Positions 1 through 11,711 of a DNA stretch of 64,000 nt are shown here, one piece after another (the stretch's first letter is position 1; each line of letters opens with the position of its first letter). The position numbers were made by a program, and so were the translations under genes. The notes beneath the pieces were generated by a model that saw nothing but the letters and a program-made list of their open reading frames with translations, had not been told where the DNA came from and did not search any database. Origin of the DNA: Austropuccinia psidii (lineage: Eukaryota > Basidiomycota > Pucciniomycetes > Pucciniales > Sphaerophragmiaceae). The stretch is from contig JALGQZ010000004.1 of NCBI GenBank assembly GCA_023105745.1, forward strand, positions 9,884,451 to 9,948,450, given 5' to 3'.

Positions 1-1397
1 ACTGTGACACGTCAAAAACAAATAATAAATTAAATCTTCAGGTCCTACTGCTACGTGGTAACAGTGGTGATGAGTCTATTGAGGACCTGGGTTGCAATGC
101 TCTAATATCTTTGACTGTAAAGAAACACTACAATAATTATATTTTAATTATATCTTTAATTATTCTAAGGACACTACTGATGGATAACAGTCTTGTCACG
201 TAAGAATATAGGTAAAGTAAGATAAGATGATGGGTTATTGAAGGAAAAAACCCTTCTTTTTATATCTTTCAGGACTGTCAAGAGTTATTAACTCTTCACA
301 CGTCAGAGGAGTGAAAAGTTTCACTCCAATGGTCAGACTGTGGTTCTGGATCCTCAATTCTGGCGTCAGTAGAGGCAGAATTGTGGTTTTGGAACCACAA
401 ATGATCATTCTGGATCAATACAGGGTGAAAAAACTTTTCACCTGCCACGTCAGCACTTGGGTGACGTTGTTATGGTGTCTGTATGATCAATACTGGTCAT
501 TCTGGGCGGGTTTAAGCTTTGAACAACCATTATTTTGAGTATCAAGACAGTACTGGTTGGTACTGGTTTGGTACAGGCCAGTATTGGTCAAAATACTTCC
601 AACCAAGATATCTTAGTCAGTTTTAGAGATATCAAGAAACCAAGAGCACAGAATTGAAGGGCTTAATGAGCTCTTCAATTTGGTATGCTTCATGTTTACC
701 CTTCTTTCAAATAGCAAAAGTTATAAGGGTTTTAAGTTTCTAGATGTATTTTTGTACATCAGTATGGGGCTTCAAAAACTTCCATGCCAGATATCATCTT
801 CAATTTGGAAGATATCTGTATTCTGATGATACAGTTTTGTAGGGCTTGATTAGCTCTACAGTTTGGTATATTACACTGTACAGTTGTATGAGTGTATGCC
901 AAAGATACAGGGGTTTGTTTACTTTCTTGTTTTCAGAATATCTGTATTTCTGGTTGTTAAACCTTTGAACCAAGATCCCTCAGTCAATTTAAGAGATACA
1001 GAGGTCTAATGTATCTCAAATTAAAGCTCTTGTTTATATCTTTAATTTGGTTATACTTTTGTACAGTTTTGTACAAGCCCTCTTTGACTTTCAGGGGGGT
1101 CTTGGTGTTGAAATAAAGGTCACATGGTATCTCCAGTTGTATTGGTGTTACAACAACATGGATGATATCATTGTGTAGCTCTCTATGTGAGCTTTAAGAA
1201 AAATACCATTTTGGTATGTAATAACTTAAATATGCATAAGTTAGATGAGAGGTGAAAATAAGGGTTTTGACCTATTTATTCTCCTCTAGGTTTCCTTATT
1301 CTGTTTGGATAAGGTTGGTGTTTAATTTAAGAGGATTGTTTTCTCTTATTTATTACCTGTATTGACTATGTTTGTTCAATACTTGTCATACCATTAT
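1..1397. other. AT-rich non-coding stretch, possible decayed LTR
   Basis: No convincing coding frame is visible. The sequence is AT-rich, with scattered CACGT/ACGTC words like those in the LTRs further right. It has short palindromes around 311-324 and 423-441 (GTGAAA..TTTCAC type). Diverged direct repeats lie at about 600-690 and 965-1030 (CCAAGAT...CAGT..TAGAGATA) and at 658-695 and 838-880 (AGGGCTTRATKAGCTCT). Its position left of a minus-strand gag would suit pol or a 3' LTR of element D, but I find neither pol motifs nor the expected GGCTCACA LTR edge. A decayed LTR is a guess. Confidence 0.3.
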
Positions 1398-3461
1398 TTA
1401 TGGTATGTTGGATGTCATGCTAGTGCTCTGTTTTGAGTCACAGGCTGACAGATAGTCCTCTACTGGTGTATCTTCAGAGACTGCAGAATCTTGATCAGAT
1501 TCTTCCTCCTCTTCAGTACACTGAATCTCTTCAATGACTTGAACTTCATTGTTTTTTGTCTTTTTTGTGCAAGTGTTGGCTAAATTTGAAGTGCTTCCAC
1601 ATTTATGACACTTTAAGACAGGTTTTTCTGGCCTCTTATCCTCTCTGGGAATCTTAGAGGTCATCTTGGTTCCTTTTGGGATTTTAGACCAAGTTTTACC
1701 AATTCTTGTTCTGGTAATGATATCTTCCATAGAATTAATGTAGTCTTCTGTTGAACAGGGTTCTACACATCTGCTTTTGATAGCATGTTCCAATTCTCCT
1801 CCACACTTTCTTAATATTTTCATATTAACCATAGTGTCAGACATATCTGGTTGTAAAGCAGATAATCTGTCTTTTTGTTTGAAGAACCAAGTAAGTGGTT
1901 TATCTTTCTCTGAGTGAAAAATGGCACTTTCAAAGGCATTTTCTATTTTAAACCTCCAAGAATTATTGGCCCATTTGATAATTATTTCAGATTTCCACCA
2001 AGACCAATCATGTTTACCATGATCAATCCTCATTTTGTAATACCATTTCTTTGCAGTTCTGGTAAACAGACAGTGTAATTTTCCCACTATGATTTCATCA
2101 GGTATATTAAAGTCTTCTTGCAACATATCAATAGTCCTGATGAATTCAATATGGTTGTATTCTTCTTCACCAGAGAATGTTGGCCATTCTTCTATTTTGG
2201 GAATATCTCTTGCAGAGTAGGCATTTTCTCCCAAGAATGGGGTGAGACTTTCTTTAACAGAAAGTTTCTCTTCAGATAAAGGTTTAGAATGTCTTGGCAT
2301 ATGTGGTTCATGATTCTTATGAATTTGTTCCACACTTGCAATTATTTCATTTTTCAACTTCTGTCTTTCACTGTCACTTTTTGCTAAGTGTATAGCAAAT
2401 TGGTTGATATTCTCAACTATTTTTAAGACTTGGTCTTGTAAAATTGTAATTTGATTATTCACCTTAAAAATGGAAAATTCTTCCATCTCATCATGATGAA
2501 CTTGGCACATGTTTTCAATTCTTTTGCAAGAATTGGTAATTGAGTCAAGTCTGGCATGTGTCACTTGGTGCAATTCAATGTATGTCTTGTCATTTTTCTT
2601 TAATTCAACTATATCTGATGCAATTTTAGTTAACTTTCTATCAAGTTTACCAATTTCTACATTAATACTAGTCTGTACACCAATTATTTGCGTGGAAAGG
2701 TTCTGTTAATCCTTTCCTGCTCCTTGGCTGTGAATTCCATCAGAGTCCTGGCCATATTGAAGACACTGTCCACGGCTGAAGGCTCCAATTTGGGGATCCT
2801 GTACCCTTGTGGGTAAGGTCTGTGCCAATTGGCTTTGCCTTTTCCTTTGCCTTGATGGTTCTTGGGACGTTTCTGCTTCTTCTGAGGTCCCTTGGGCTTG
2901 TCCTTGGACACTTCTGGAGCTGGTTTGGAGCTGGTAGACGCCACTGGTGCCTCTGTCTCCAAAGCTGGAGTCATTTCCAACTCTTTCTTCTGGTCTATAG
3001 ATAAAAGACTTTGGTTCTTCAACCAATTCTTTATCTTTTTGACCTTGTCTTTGCAAGACAGGGGGCTCCATCCTCCTAAGAGTTCTATGGTCTTCTCCTG
3101 ACCCAGAAAGCTCTTAATGTGTAAGTAGGAGTTCATGGCCCCCTGCCAAAGGCTTGGGCATATTTCCCACTCCTCTTCTTTGGCTGCTCTGAACCAATTC
3201 TTGTAATGGCATTGATATATTTCTATTGCTGCCACTTGAAAATGGTTCAGCCCTGGAAATAATATCATGAATTAGTTCAGGCTCAGAATTCACGTCAAAA
3301 TCTGTTGGTACAGACCTTGGGGAATGGGGGGCAACTCTGGCATCCTCCAGATGTGTCTTCCTTGTGGAAGATTTGGCACTTCTGGATTTGGTTTTGCCTC
3401 TTCCTTGTCCACATCCATCTGGTTGGACTGAATAGTTGCTTCCATTTCTGTTATGCACCAT
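1398..3461 (-). pseudogene. gag: Gag of element D, interrupted by stops
   Basis: The Gag frame starts at ATG 3461 (M-V-H-N-R-N) and stays open to a stop at 3114. It resumes to another stop near 2706, and the same frame is open again from 2573 to 1398. The last part holds the retrotransposon Gag core (EWPTFSGEEEYNHIEFIRTI, about 2190-2130), a W-rich segment, a conserved [13 protein letters not shown], and a zinc knuckle C-x2-C-x4-N-x4-C at about 1610-1570. The usual His of the CCHC knuckle is Asn here (CHKCGSTSNLANTC). It would package RNA in virus-like particles if intact. The two in-frame stops and missing pol make it a pseudogene. Its first 580 nt overlap a second reading frame described separately. 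Confidence 0.75.
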
Positions 3462-3673
3462 TTTCACTTCAATTTTTAAGGATAAAAAGTGAAAATATAA
3501 GATAAAATACACACCCTTTGGTGGTAATTTAGCCTTTTCTGAGTTAAATAAGGTGCCTCTTTTAACAATTTGCACCTCAATAGTTTCTTCAGATTCTGCT
3601 TCTGAAGATTCAGGACTATTGATGTATCTTTTACTGAGTCTGTTGCCAGCTGCACAGTATTTGATTAAAGACA
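2684..3673 (-). CDS. Spliced overlapping accessory frame of element D (3 exons)
   Basis: Proposed exons on the minus strand are 3673-3515, 3447-3316 and 3252-2684. Intron 1 (3514-3448) has GTGTGT..ACAG, and intron 2 (3315-3253) has GTCTGT..TTCCAG with a CTAAT branch-like site. Joined this way the frame stays open to a stop at 2684, although the separate frames have stops in the introns. The protein is not a known family to me. It shares SNQMDVD (exon 2) with SNQMELD in C, and MNSY..KFLG..GW..PL and YRIPK...(V/A)xxVFxMARTLMEF (exon 3) with B and C. The Gag ATG (3461) lies inside intron 1. No ATG is visible in the first exon, whose own acceptor (TTTAAG/TGTC) implies another upstream exon, so the true start is unknown. 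Confidence 0.55.
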
Positions 3674-4030
3674 CTTAAAGAGAAAATATGATAAAAGAAA
3701 TTATTTTTATGATCTAAGATATTTTTTGAAAGATTTTTTATAAGTTTTATTATTTTTTGATATTAAAAAAAAATATTCTTTTCAAAGAAAAAGGTATCAA
3801 AATTTAAGAATTTGAATAAAAAATTAAGTCAGAGTAACTCAAAGAATAATTTTATAAGTTTTTGAATGTGAAAAAGCCACGTGTAAAAACAGCACAAAAT
3901 TAAACCAAATTCCTCAATGAAATAAGATTTCAAGACAATTTCAAAAATAAAAATATTTTTTTCTTTAAATTGAAGAAAAAATATTTTAGAGCTTAAAAAT
4001 ATATTAATTAAGGGTACAAGGTTCAAAAAA

Positions 4031-4049
4031 ACACGGCCAGGCCCCCAAA
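4031..4049 (-). other. Primer-binding-like site of element D
   Basis: Directly after the LTR end (minus strand) comes TTTGGGGGCCTGGCCGTG. The same block with small changes follows the 5' LTRs of A, A-prime and B and recurs at 9121-9139. Position and conservation fit a tRNA primer-binding site. I cannot assign the tRNA. Confidence 0.5.
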
Positions 4050-5971
4050 TTTAAGATGTGACTATGAAACTGATGATAATATTACTATTAATCAACACTA
4101 CTATGTCTTTTCTTATGAAATATAATAATAGAATATTATTATAACCACAATTAAATAATTAAGGAATTATTTCTTTTACGTGTTAAGCACTACTAGTGAT
4201 TTTAACAGTGAGCAAGTAATTGTCTACAAGAATCAATTACAAGAAGAATTTCATAATAAAAACTTCTTTTATTAAAATAATAAAATTATTTTAATATATA
4301 ATTATCTTTTGCAAGAATAATTATAATGATAATTCTTGAAGAAAACTATTTTTAGATAAAAACTTTAAGAATTAAAGATAAATCACTCACTAATATTTCA
4401 AAGAACTTATTAAAAGATAAGATAGAGAGATTTGACGTATAATTGTGGATTTAGAGGATCAAAATGAATTTATAAATGTATTACAACAATATATAGTTGA
4501 TTTCTATGATTTCACGTCTTTCTGATTGATTCTGAAAGAATAAAACACTTAAGAAAAGTTTTAACTAATACTTACTTGTTGGTAATACTGATATAAATGA
4601 TTAATAAGATGATGATACGGAAAAAACAGCAAGAAGAGGCTTCTTTTAAGTCAACAACAGCTCACAGAGGCATGCCATGGAGCAAACTGACAAACCAGTG
4701 AGTGAGAAAACAATAAAACTTCTTGGATTAATGATTGCATCATCTGTTGTCACGTAAGATTATCATAGTTACTTAATTGATGCTTTTACGTGACTACCAG
4801 CGCAATATGGTTAAGAATAAAAGGAGTAAAATCTGTAAATCTTCTTTTATTCCAAAATAATCATTGCTTTCTCAAAGATATCAATGTTATTGCCAATTTC
4901 ATCACAGGTTTTAATTACTGTGAATTTTTGAAGATTCAGTGTTTCACGTAGAATGGTCAAAAATGGACTGTAAGTAAAGCTTTTAATTTTACTAGTAAAA
5001 CTGTAATTCTTCTTGGTTGTACCATAGATAATACAGTTCTCCATTGGTCCTGAAAGCTTCAGAAGGATTAATTAAGAATTGTATTTTTAATGAATTTTTG
5101 AAGTTTTTACTTCATTTCTACGTAGAATTGCAAATATCAGTGTTTCACTGGTTGCTATGAGGTAAATCAATGGATACAAGTCCAAAAAGGGTTTTAATTA
5201 CTCTTTTGGGGTTTATCCATGGAAAGTCATTAAGAATTGACGTGGTTACAGGAGTCTAAGTAGCTCTTTACCTCCTTGGCACGTCAAAATAGCAGGTTAT
5301 TTGCTATTTTCTTAAGATTTACAGTAGTTGTGACATGGTAACCAAGTTGCCAAAGAGGTTTAGTTTACCAATTGGGTCAAGATCAGCCATGGAACCAAGC
5401 TTTGGAGCTATCCACGCCTCTGAGTCCTCAGAAGTTGGGTACCTTGGCTCTCTTTGATGTCTTTTGTCCCCCTTGCCTATTTTTTACGTCAAAATAGTAA
5501 TTTAAGCTTGAAGTGAGATATCCACTATGGGTGTACCAAAAGTCCATGTAAGAATACCATGATATTAAGTGCTCAAAACATGCATAACACTATTCTTAGT
5601 GTATATGTAACATGGGATTTCTCACTTTCCCATTATTTTGGCGTGAAATTAAGAAAAACAAAACTTTTCACAGATCTTTTATGTGGTATTGATGATGTGG
5701 TATTGAAGTATTTTCCATTTTACCACCTCAAAGAGTTAATTTGAGCTTATTCACTCTATGGAGCTACCCTAGGTGAATATTTGTGTAGAATCCAAATCTG
5801 GCCTTAAATCCATGGATTTACTTACTTCATAAAAAGTTATTCATCTTTTCTGAAATCAAAAATGATGAATTTTGAATATATGCATGATTTATGAGTTATG
5901 TATAATTCAAAATTTCTTCTTAAGATAATTGTGGCCTATTTGGGTATGTAAAATATACCTCAAGGCTCACA
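4050..5971 (-). repeat. 5' LTR of element D
   Basis: On the minus strand it runs from TGTGAGCC (5971) to ...TCTTAAA (4050), about 1.92 kb. The inner edge has A where other elements end in ACA. It is AT-rich and non-coding, with repeated CACGT/ACGTC words. No second copy is recognisable in the window. Confidence 0.7.
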
Positions 5972-6422
5972 AATATTTATTCATCATATGATGTTTTCCA
6001 TATTTCATCTAAGGCATGTATCGAATAGTTGTCTTTACACTCTTTATACTTATCCTGACTATAACTGTTTCTCACTTCTTCAAAGAAAGTGGTGGTCAGA
6101 TCTGTAACACTGATTCCTTCTAATGGGATATTATGGGAAGCTTCTTCTGCAGCATAAGCAGGATTATCAATATTATTTGGTAATGGCCATCTGCAATTTT
6201 ATGAATATTACCATCTTTGTGAACAACAGTCTTATTTCCCCTATACTCTTGTATGACTATTTCCCATCTGAGCATATGTCTGTTAGGTGTCTTAATGTTC
6301 AAAATTGACTTAACAGCAGTACTATCTGCTATTAATTCAAAAAGACATCCCTCCAGGAAGTAATTTATCTTTTCCAAGGCCCAGACAAGGCATAAAAACT
6401 CCATTTGACTTACTCCATATCT
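5972..6422 (-). pseudogene. pol: Old gypsy pol fragment F, RNase H to integrase (right half)
   Basis: Minus-strand translation gives the RNase H part of a gypsy Pol: [20 protein letters not shown], then TPNRHMLRW and [13 protein letters not shown], running into the start of the integrase region near 5990. It differs from element B by roughly one base in six over 6200-6420, far more than A, A-prime or B differ from each other, so it is an old copy. It begins exactly at the TCT that flanks the giant transposon. The preceding part of the same kind of pol, equally diverged, lies at 50893-51160. Element D interrupts it on the left. Confidence 0.8.
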
Positions 6423-6545
6423 CACCAGGGCAAATCTTGCGTCAATAATTGGCGATTGACTTCATGTAAAGCAAACATCAAGCAGTATAAAAGTCAAGCG
6501 AACATCCAGCAAAAATCAAGCTAACTTCAAGCACACGTCACACTC
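6423..6545 (+). repeat. Left terminal inverted repeat and subterminal repeats
   Basis: The inverted repeat starts CACCAGGGCAAATCTTG and pairs with the minus strand at 50892 over about 48 bases. It is followed by several TCAAGC/CAAGC words (6477-6535), the kind of subterminal short repeats that bind CACTA transposases in other systems. The flanking TCT at 6420-6422 matches 50893-50895. Confidence 0.75.
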
Positions 6546-6835
6546 TGGTCTTACACCAAATCCTGTGAAATCCACCAATATTAGTTCCCCTGTGCCTTCA
6601 ACTGAGATTCCTCACCACTGGATCCTCCCTCAACCATCCAAAAGCTGGTAAAAATTACACAAGACCCGCCTGTTTCCACACGCACACATCAAAGAGGTCC
6701 TTCAGCCAGTCTTGACTTAGAGGGGGGGTTTGACCTCACCAGGTCATCCATGAAAGGACTCCGCCTCCTCGGGATTGTCATTTTGTGGATGACACTGGTA
6801 GAGACCACCGCACAATACTGAGGTGCAGTGTGGTT

Positions 6836-6935
6836 GCATTGGCGTGCGCATTTGTGTGTGCCTCTGTCTGTGCGGGGGTGTGTGCGTAAGCATGTGCGTG
6901 TGCGTGTGCCCGTGCGGGGGCCGGTGCATCAGGGA
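6836..6935. repeat. GTGTGC-rich low-complexity tract
   Basis: A run of GTGTGCG/TGTGCC words on the plus strand. Open frames through it are low-complexity artefacts (Cys/Val or His/Thr rich). No function assigned. Confidence 0.7.
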
Positions 6936-7187
6936 TTATTCCCTTTCTAACATGATGATGGCACAGTTGGACATTTTGGATTCTGTGATAGGTGAGTGTG
7001 TGAGGCATTTGATCATTAAAAATGGCTTATTCACACTGTACCCAATGTCAAAATAGTAATTTCTTTGTGGCAATGTGAAATAATGGGCTTTGCTTGTCAC
7101 AATGGCATGTCTCTGTCACCCAATTTTGAGTCAGTTATTTCACTAGCAAAATTGCTAATGAATCTAGGAGATTTGCATTTTTGCAGA

Positions 7188-8500
7188 CTAAATATCATGA
7201 AATAACGGTTTTAGCATTACAAGCAGTCCACATGACATAACTTTGTTATCATACAATCCACAGTTACCTTCTATTTCTCCTTCAGATATTATCAAGTGTC
7301 CATCATCAAAACCAAAACCTTTATAAATATTGAGATGCAGCCAATCTGGTAAGAAATTCATATCAATATTCAAAGTTTTTAATATTAGAAAGTTATTTTT
7401 CAGAATGCAATATGGCTCAGAGACTTTAAAAATGCTATTAATAACACTGAAATGGCGTGGGTTGCCCCTCAGAAAACATATCACACTGTTGCTGACATTT
7501 TTTGATTCAGTTTAAAATATATTGTTCCCAATATTAATGTTTGAAACTGGAAAATACCAAGGTGAGAAAATCCTTGAAGTGGGATGACTTGTGGATTGTA
7601 TGGTAGTGTCTAAGCTGATCCATTCAACCATTTCCCTTCCGGAATGAAAATTCTTTAAGTACTCAACCAGGAAATCATAATTTTCTTGGTCATGGCAGGA
7701 TGGTTTGTTATGTTTTTGGTGATTGAACGGGGCAGGCGGCTGTGATTCAAAAATTTGTTTTATTTCACATGGGAGGAATGGGAATTTCAGGGGAACAGAA
7801 AGTTTGGAACATTGACTGATATGCTGAATTAAGTTTTTATCTAAATAATCTGTTCAGAGCTGAAAGGAGTTAGTCTTATTCAGTTCATGTGTTTAATCAA
7901 TGTGAATATATTGATCTTATTAATTGACGTACATATTTTGTTTTTTGTTGGCATCTTTGCAAATACTCCAATCAAGCGCTCATAGCCCCATGTGGCTGAG
8001 GCTTGTGCTGGGCCCCCATGTAAGAAGAGTTTGGGAATATGATCAGAAAAATGATGATTTGGTTTACTTTGCTGTTTTGGGAACAGGTGTTGATTGGAAA
8101 GGCTGAATTGTTTCTAATACTCAGAAAATGCATTTGCATTATCCGTTGAAACAGTCCAGCTTGTGGCAATGTTGATAGCACTAATCAAATGGAATGTATT
8201 ATTGGTTAGTTCATTTGCAAGTTCTTCTGATTGACCCATGTTTCTTTGTGTGTTGGTGGATTTGTGTTCATCTAACGACATCTGTTGACTGAGCATTAAA
8301 AATGGAATATAGACCTTGTATAAGAGAGCCCATTCAGGGGCTTTCAAACTACCATCAGAGGGGGAGCCCATTTTGCGCGGTACTCTTGTCCATGACAAGG
8401 GAATTATGGTATCAGATATGATTTGTCGGAGATGCTCCAGAGCCTCATCCTTGATCTGGTGACCACTCAGTGCACTGATATCTAATTCAGAGGGGACTTC
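7188..8500 (-). pseudogene. Decayed Tnp2-type transposase, C-terminal part
   Basis: Minus-strand fragments in changing frames line up in the order expected for fungal Tnp2-like transposases. About 8450-8300 gives EHLRQIISDTIIPLSWTRVP and GSLKAPEWALLYKVYIPFLM. About 8070-7960 gives NHHFSDHIPKLLLTWGPS and an ERLIGVFAK-like stretch across a frame break. About 7690-7600 gives NYDFLVEYLKNFHSGREMVE, and 7484-7188 gives LPDWLHLNIYKGFGFDDGH...CGLYDNKVMSCGLL. The HH..HIP..WGP pattern is what I recognise. The N-terminal catalytic portion is not found upstream, and there are several stops and shifts, so it cannot be active. It sits next to the left inverted repeat, as expected if it belonged to the giant element. 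Confidence 0.65.
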
Positions 8501-8641
8501 AGATGTCAGCCTGGGACTCAAAACCAGAGCACAAGCATGACAGCCAAAATACCATAAACCAATGGTATAGCCAAGATACCACCAAAACATGGAGCTGAGC
8601 CAAATCAGCTTAAAAAGTATCAAAAGAAAGAGGAAACTCAC

Positions 8642-9220
8642 CCCTTTCTGAAAATATAAGTCCCATCACCATAGTAAAAAGAATAACAAAGTTATTCCTG
8701 CTCAAAATTATTGCTGAGAATAAACCTTAATTTTCATCTCTCATCTAAAATCTAGAAGTAGAGGCTTAACCCCATCAAATGGGTACTCAAAATGAAGCTC
8801 TAAGCCAGGGCTATCCAATGGTACCAGCCAACCTGAGCTAGCACCAATATTACTGGAGTTATGGTCAATTTCAGGCCAAATAAGGGTGAACAAAACATTC
8901 ACCTCTCATCTAACTTCTACAGTTCTAGTGTGAGATACTTGAAGTGGGGTCGTTTTGGAAAGAGCACAATCAGGGATATCTGATGGTGTCATTCACTTCC
9001 CCATATCTCAACTATAAAATATATATTTTGAAAAGAAAATACGCCTAAAAAGATAAACCAATTGTCAGAAATAAATAATAATAGAGAAAACTTACTGATA
9101 AGGTCTAAAGAAAGTTTAAAACACGGCCAGGCCCCCAAAATGTCAGGATGAAACTATGATTAAGGTGTAAATAGGCTAAGTACAACTGTAGCTATGTTTG
9201 TGACACAGTAAAAATGGTTT
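8642..9220 (-). other. Relic of a gypsy leader/LTR junction (E)
   Basis: The block ACACGGCCAGGCCCCCAAAA at 9121-9140 matches the primer-binding-like site of element D at 4031-4049, in the same orientation. TGTCAGGATG... follows where an LTR edge would be. Nothing else of the element is clear: 8642-9120 is non-coding with no recognisable gag. Confidence 0.4.
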
Positions 9221-11297
9221 AAAAAAGATTTATAAGGGTTGAAGATGATTTAATTTAATATTAAAAGGGCTTTACTATATGTAATATAGTGGTGGTGAGT
9301 GCTGTTGAAAGCCCTGGGTGCAGCTTTATCCAATACAACTGATAGATTGGCCGCATAATATGAAAGGATAGGTAGACCAAGGTTCATATAAGCATATCCA
9401 AAATTGGGTGTGTTGTAGGAGCTTATTGTGCAGTGGCATATGAGTGGCATGCAACCATGTTTGCTGGTGTGACAGAAAACAATAAGGGTATCTGCCCCAG
9501 GTTAATTGTTGTACAGTGACCTACTGGGAAATGGTTGGAGTGGATGGAGAATTTCACTGTGGGGATCTTTTGGTGTGGGCAGGTGAGGTATGTTTGGTGG
9601 TGTGCCACCAAGCATGAGTTTGGTTTTGCGTGAAAAGTCTTGTGGACTGACGCCTACTGGAATGCCAGCGGCAAATGTGTGGCTTGATCAAAGGGGGCAC
9701 CGGCCATGAGCCGTGATCCACTTACACATTCACCCCGATTGCATTTGCAGCTGTTACCCATCCACCCAGATTGTCATCAGGGTATTTCCCTCACACATGT
9801 GAGAGACTCCAGAGGAATAGGCACCCCACCCAAGGTGTTTTTTGGCTGCAAACCAGGCTCCAAAACTTCTTTGGGGCATGTGAGATTGTGCGGCATATGA
9901 CCCGCGGTGGCAGATCCCCATGCATAAATAACCAGCCTCAGGGATCATAGGCGGGGGTTATGCTAATGCGTATGAGGCTTAATCAAATCCATGCTGATTG
10001 GCCTCACGTTTTGGCGCACAAGCTGGACACCCACACAAGCAAATAGCTGGTCAGAAGACAGGCACGTAAAAGGTCCGCCAGGCGTATGAAAGTGTGTGGG
10101 GGGCCGACAATGAGTGGGCACAAAAAACATGCAGGGCAATTCATTGTTTGCCCCGACTTCAGCACTGGAGTGAATCTAGCTTGTGCGTATGACCCAAATC
10201 ATTAGTCATTCAATTATGCACCCCTTACATTAACTTGGATTACACCAGCATTAGTGTGGTAGTTAGGTGGAGCTCTCCAAAAACGTGCATCAAAGGGATG
10301 CATTTGAGAAATCTGACTTGATGGCTTGGCATGATTGAATGTTACATTCTTGTAAAGCTTTTGCTCTGCCCTGACACTGTAGTACGTACAAAGGTGTACA
10401 TAATACTACATATTACAGTGTTGGCTGTACAGATTAGGATGGTGTAATACTACTTCATCCTGCATGCATATAGCCGATGGGTATCCACCTTCCAATTGTT
10501 TGCCTATACGTAGCTCATGTGCCCAATGCTCAGCATTGTGATTCACCCAATTTGCACACGCAATCTGAGCATGTCATGATCAAAAGCTCAGTGTGGAAGT
10601 TTTTGGTAGAGCCATGGTCGGAACCATTTTTGCAATAGTTCATTGGAAGGCTCAGTTTGGAGAACTTCACCAAAGCGTGTGATATGCTGCGCCTGGCTGA
10701 AATGTCATCCAATTCTGTGCCAAATGCTCAGATTGTGTTCTTACAAAAATTACCTAGCAATTGCTCAGCATGGTGCATTTGATATTGTTATATCAATAGC
10801 TCAATGACTGTGCAATTCAAATGATCAGCCACTGAACATTTCAGTTATGACCCCAAAGCAGACCTGAGAAATGGGTTGACCCATGCTCACACTGTATTCA
10901 CTTGTAATACAGCAGCCTGACCCTTTGTTCAAACTCCATCACCCAGCCGTAACGCTGGTATGCTTGCCCCAGTCACCTGTGACCAAATGCACCACGTGCT
11001 TTTCTGCATGGGGCATTTGGGGATTGCACCCACCATGCACATTCAGCAAGGCCCTCACAAAATCCCTCCTGGGTGATTGGGTGGCTATTTGAGGAAACAA
11101 AGGGGACTTGATTGAGTCTGAAAATTCAATCAATTGCAATACTCAGTCAGAACCCCTTTTTTCCTCTGCCTCATGAAGGCATTTCCCTTCTCAGTCACAG
11201 CATTGGCTGTGACTGAGCTTCAATTTTGCTAACACACTTTGAAGCTAAGCCTTTGTTGGGTGATGCGACTGCTGCGATTGGCTCAGCTTCACCATGG
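9221..11297. other. Cargo region without a recognised gene
   Basis: About 2 kb of moderately GC-balanced sequence with no convincing coding frame. Short open frames are kept in both arms only because the arms are near-identical. It contains the CTCAG motif cluster (10515-10840) and a hairpin-prone stretch near 10375-10430 (CACTGTAGTAC...TATTACAGTG). The right-arm copy of this region holds the solo LTR between the bases equivalent to 10188-10193. Confidence 0.5.
10515..10840. repeat. Cluster of CTCAGNNTGTG-like motifs
   Basis: At least seven scattered, imperfect copies in about 320 bases: GCTCAGCATTGTG (10527), CTGAGCATGTC (10565), GCTCAGTGTGG (10587), GCTCAGTTTGG (10650), GCTCAGATTGTG (10728), GCTCAGCATGGTG (10764) and TGATCAGCCACTG (10823). 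The same cluster is in the right arm (60560-60860). It could be a protein-binding array, but the function is unknown. Confidence 0.45.
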
Positions 11298-11304
11298 TAT
11301 AAAA
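11298..11304 (+). promoter_or_regulatory. TATA box of the zinc-cluster gene
   Basis: TATAAAA follows CCATGG and is followed by a CT-rich leader (11330-11500), typical of fungal promoters. The element is conserved in the other arm (60071-60077). No other promoter evidence. Confidence 0.5.
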
Positions 11305-11711
11305 GACCATCTTCATCCAACAAGCCTTCCACTTTCTTTCTCACCTGCTCCACCTTTTCCAGATCACCCACTCTTCTCATTTTTGTGCATATTCTCCCTC
11401 ATCTTCCTGCCTTTTCACTCTTTTCTATCACACTCCACTTCCTTCTTGCTTTTTGTTTTTCCCGCTTATACATCCAGAACCCCCCTTCTATCCACCTTGT
11501 GCGTCTCCTTCATTTAATTTTTTTTTGATATTATGTTCCAATATTAATCCTAATTCTTTGTCATGACTTTCCTTTAGAGTTTTCCAAAATTCCGACTAGA
11601 GAGTCTTTATTTTTTTTACGTTTTAAATTTATGATTAATTGTATGTCATCATGTTTTTTCTTGATTGTTCACTTTCTATTCATTTACTAATCTGAATTCT
11701 CTTGCTTTTAG

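Larger units (their letters stand above)
1398..5971 (-). mobile_element. Partial Ty3/gypsy retrotransposon D (5' LTR, leader, gag)
   Basis: Read on the minus strand the order is 5' LTR (5971-4050), a primer-binding-like site, a leader exon, and gag with a CCHC zinc knuckle. No pol is visible to the left, so the element is truncated or continues in decayed form before 1398. Its LTR begins TGTGAGCC like those of A, B and C, and its Gag resembles that of C. The right edge abuts gypsy pol fragment F, so D probably inserted into F. The left target-site duplication is not visible. Confidence 0.75.

Noticed and set aside
6778..7056. Cys/Val- and His/Thr-rich short proteins
   Set aside because: Produced by a GTGTGC low-complexity tract. 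No other coding signal.
11226..11528. Overlapping 100- and 92-residue frames upstream of the zinc-cluster gene
   Set aside because: They translate the CT-rich leader after the TATA box. Pro/Ser/Phe-rich composition and differing frames point to untranslated leader.
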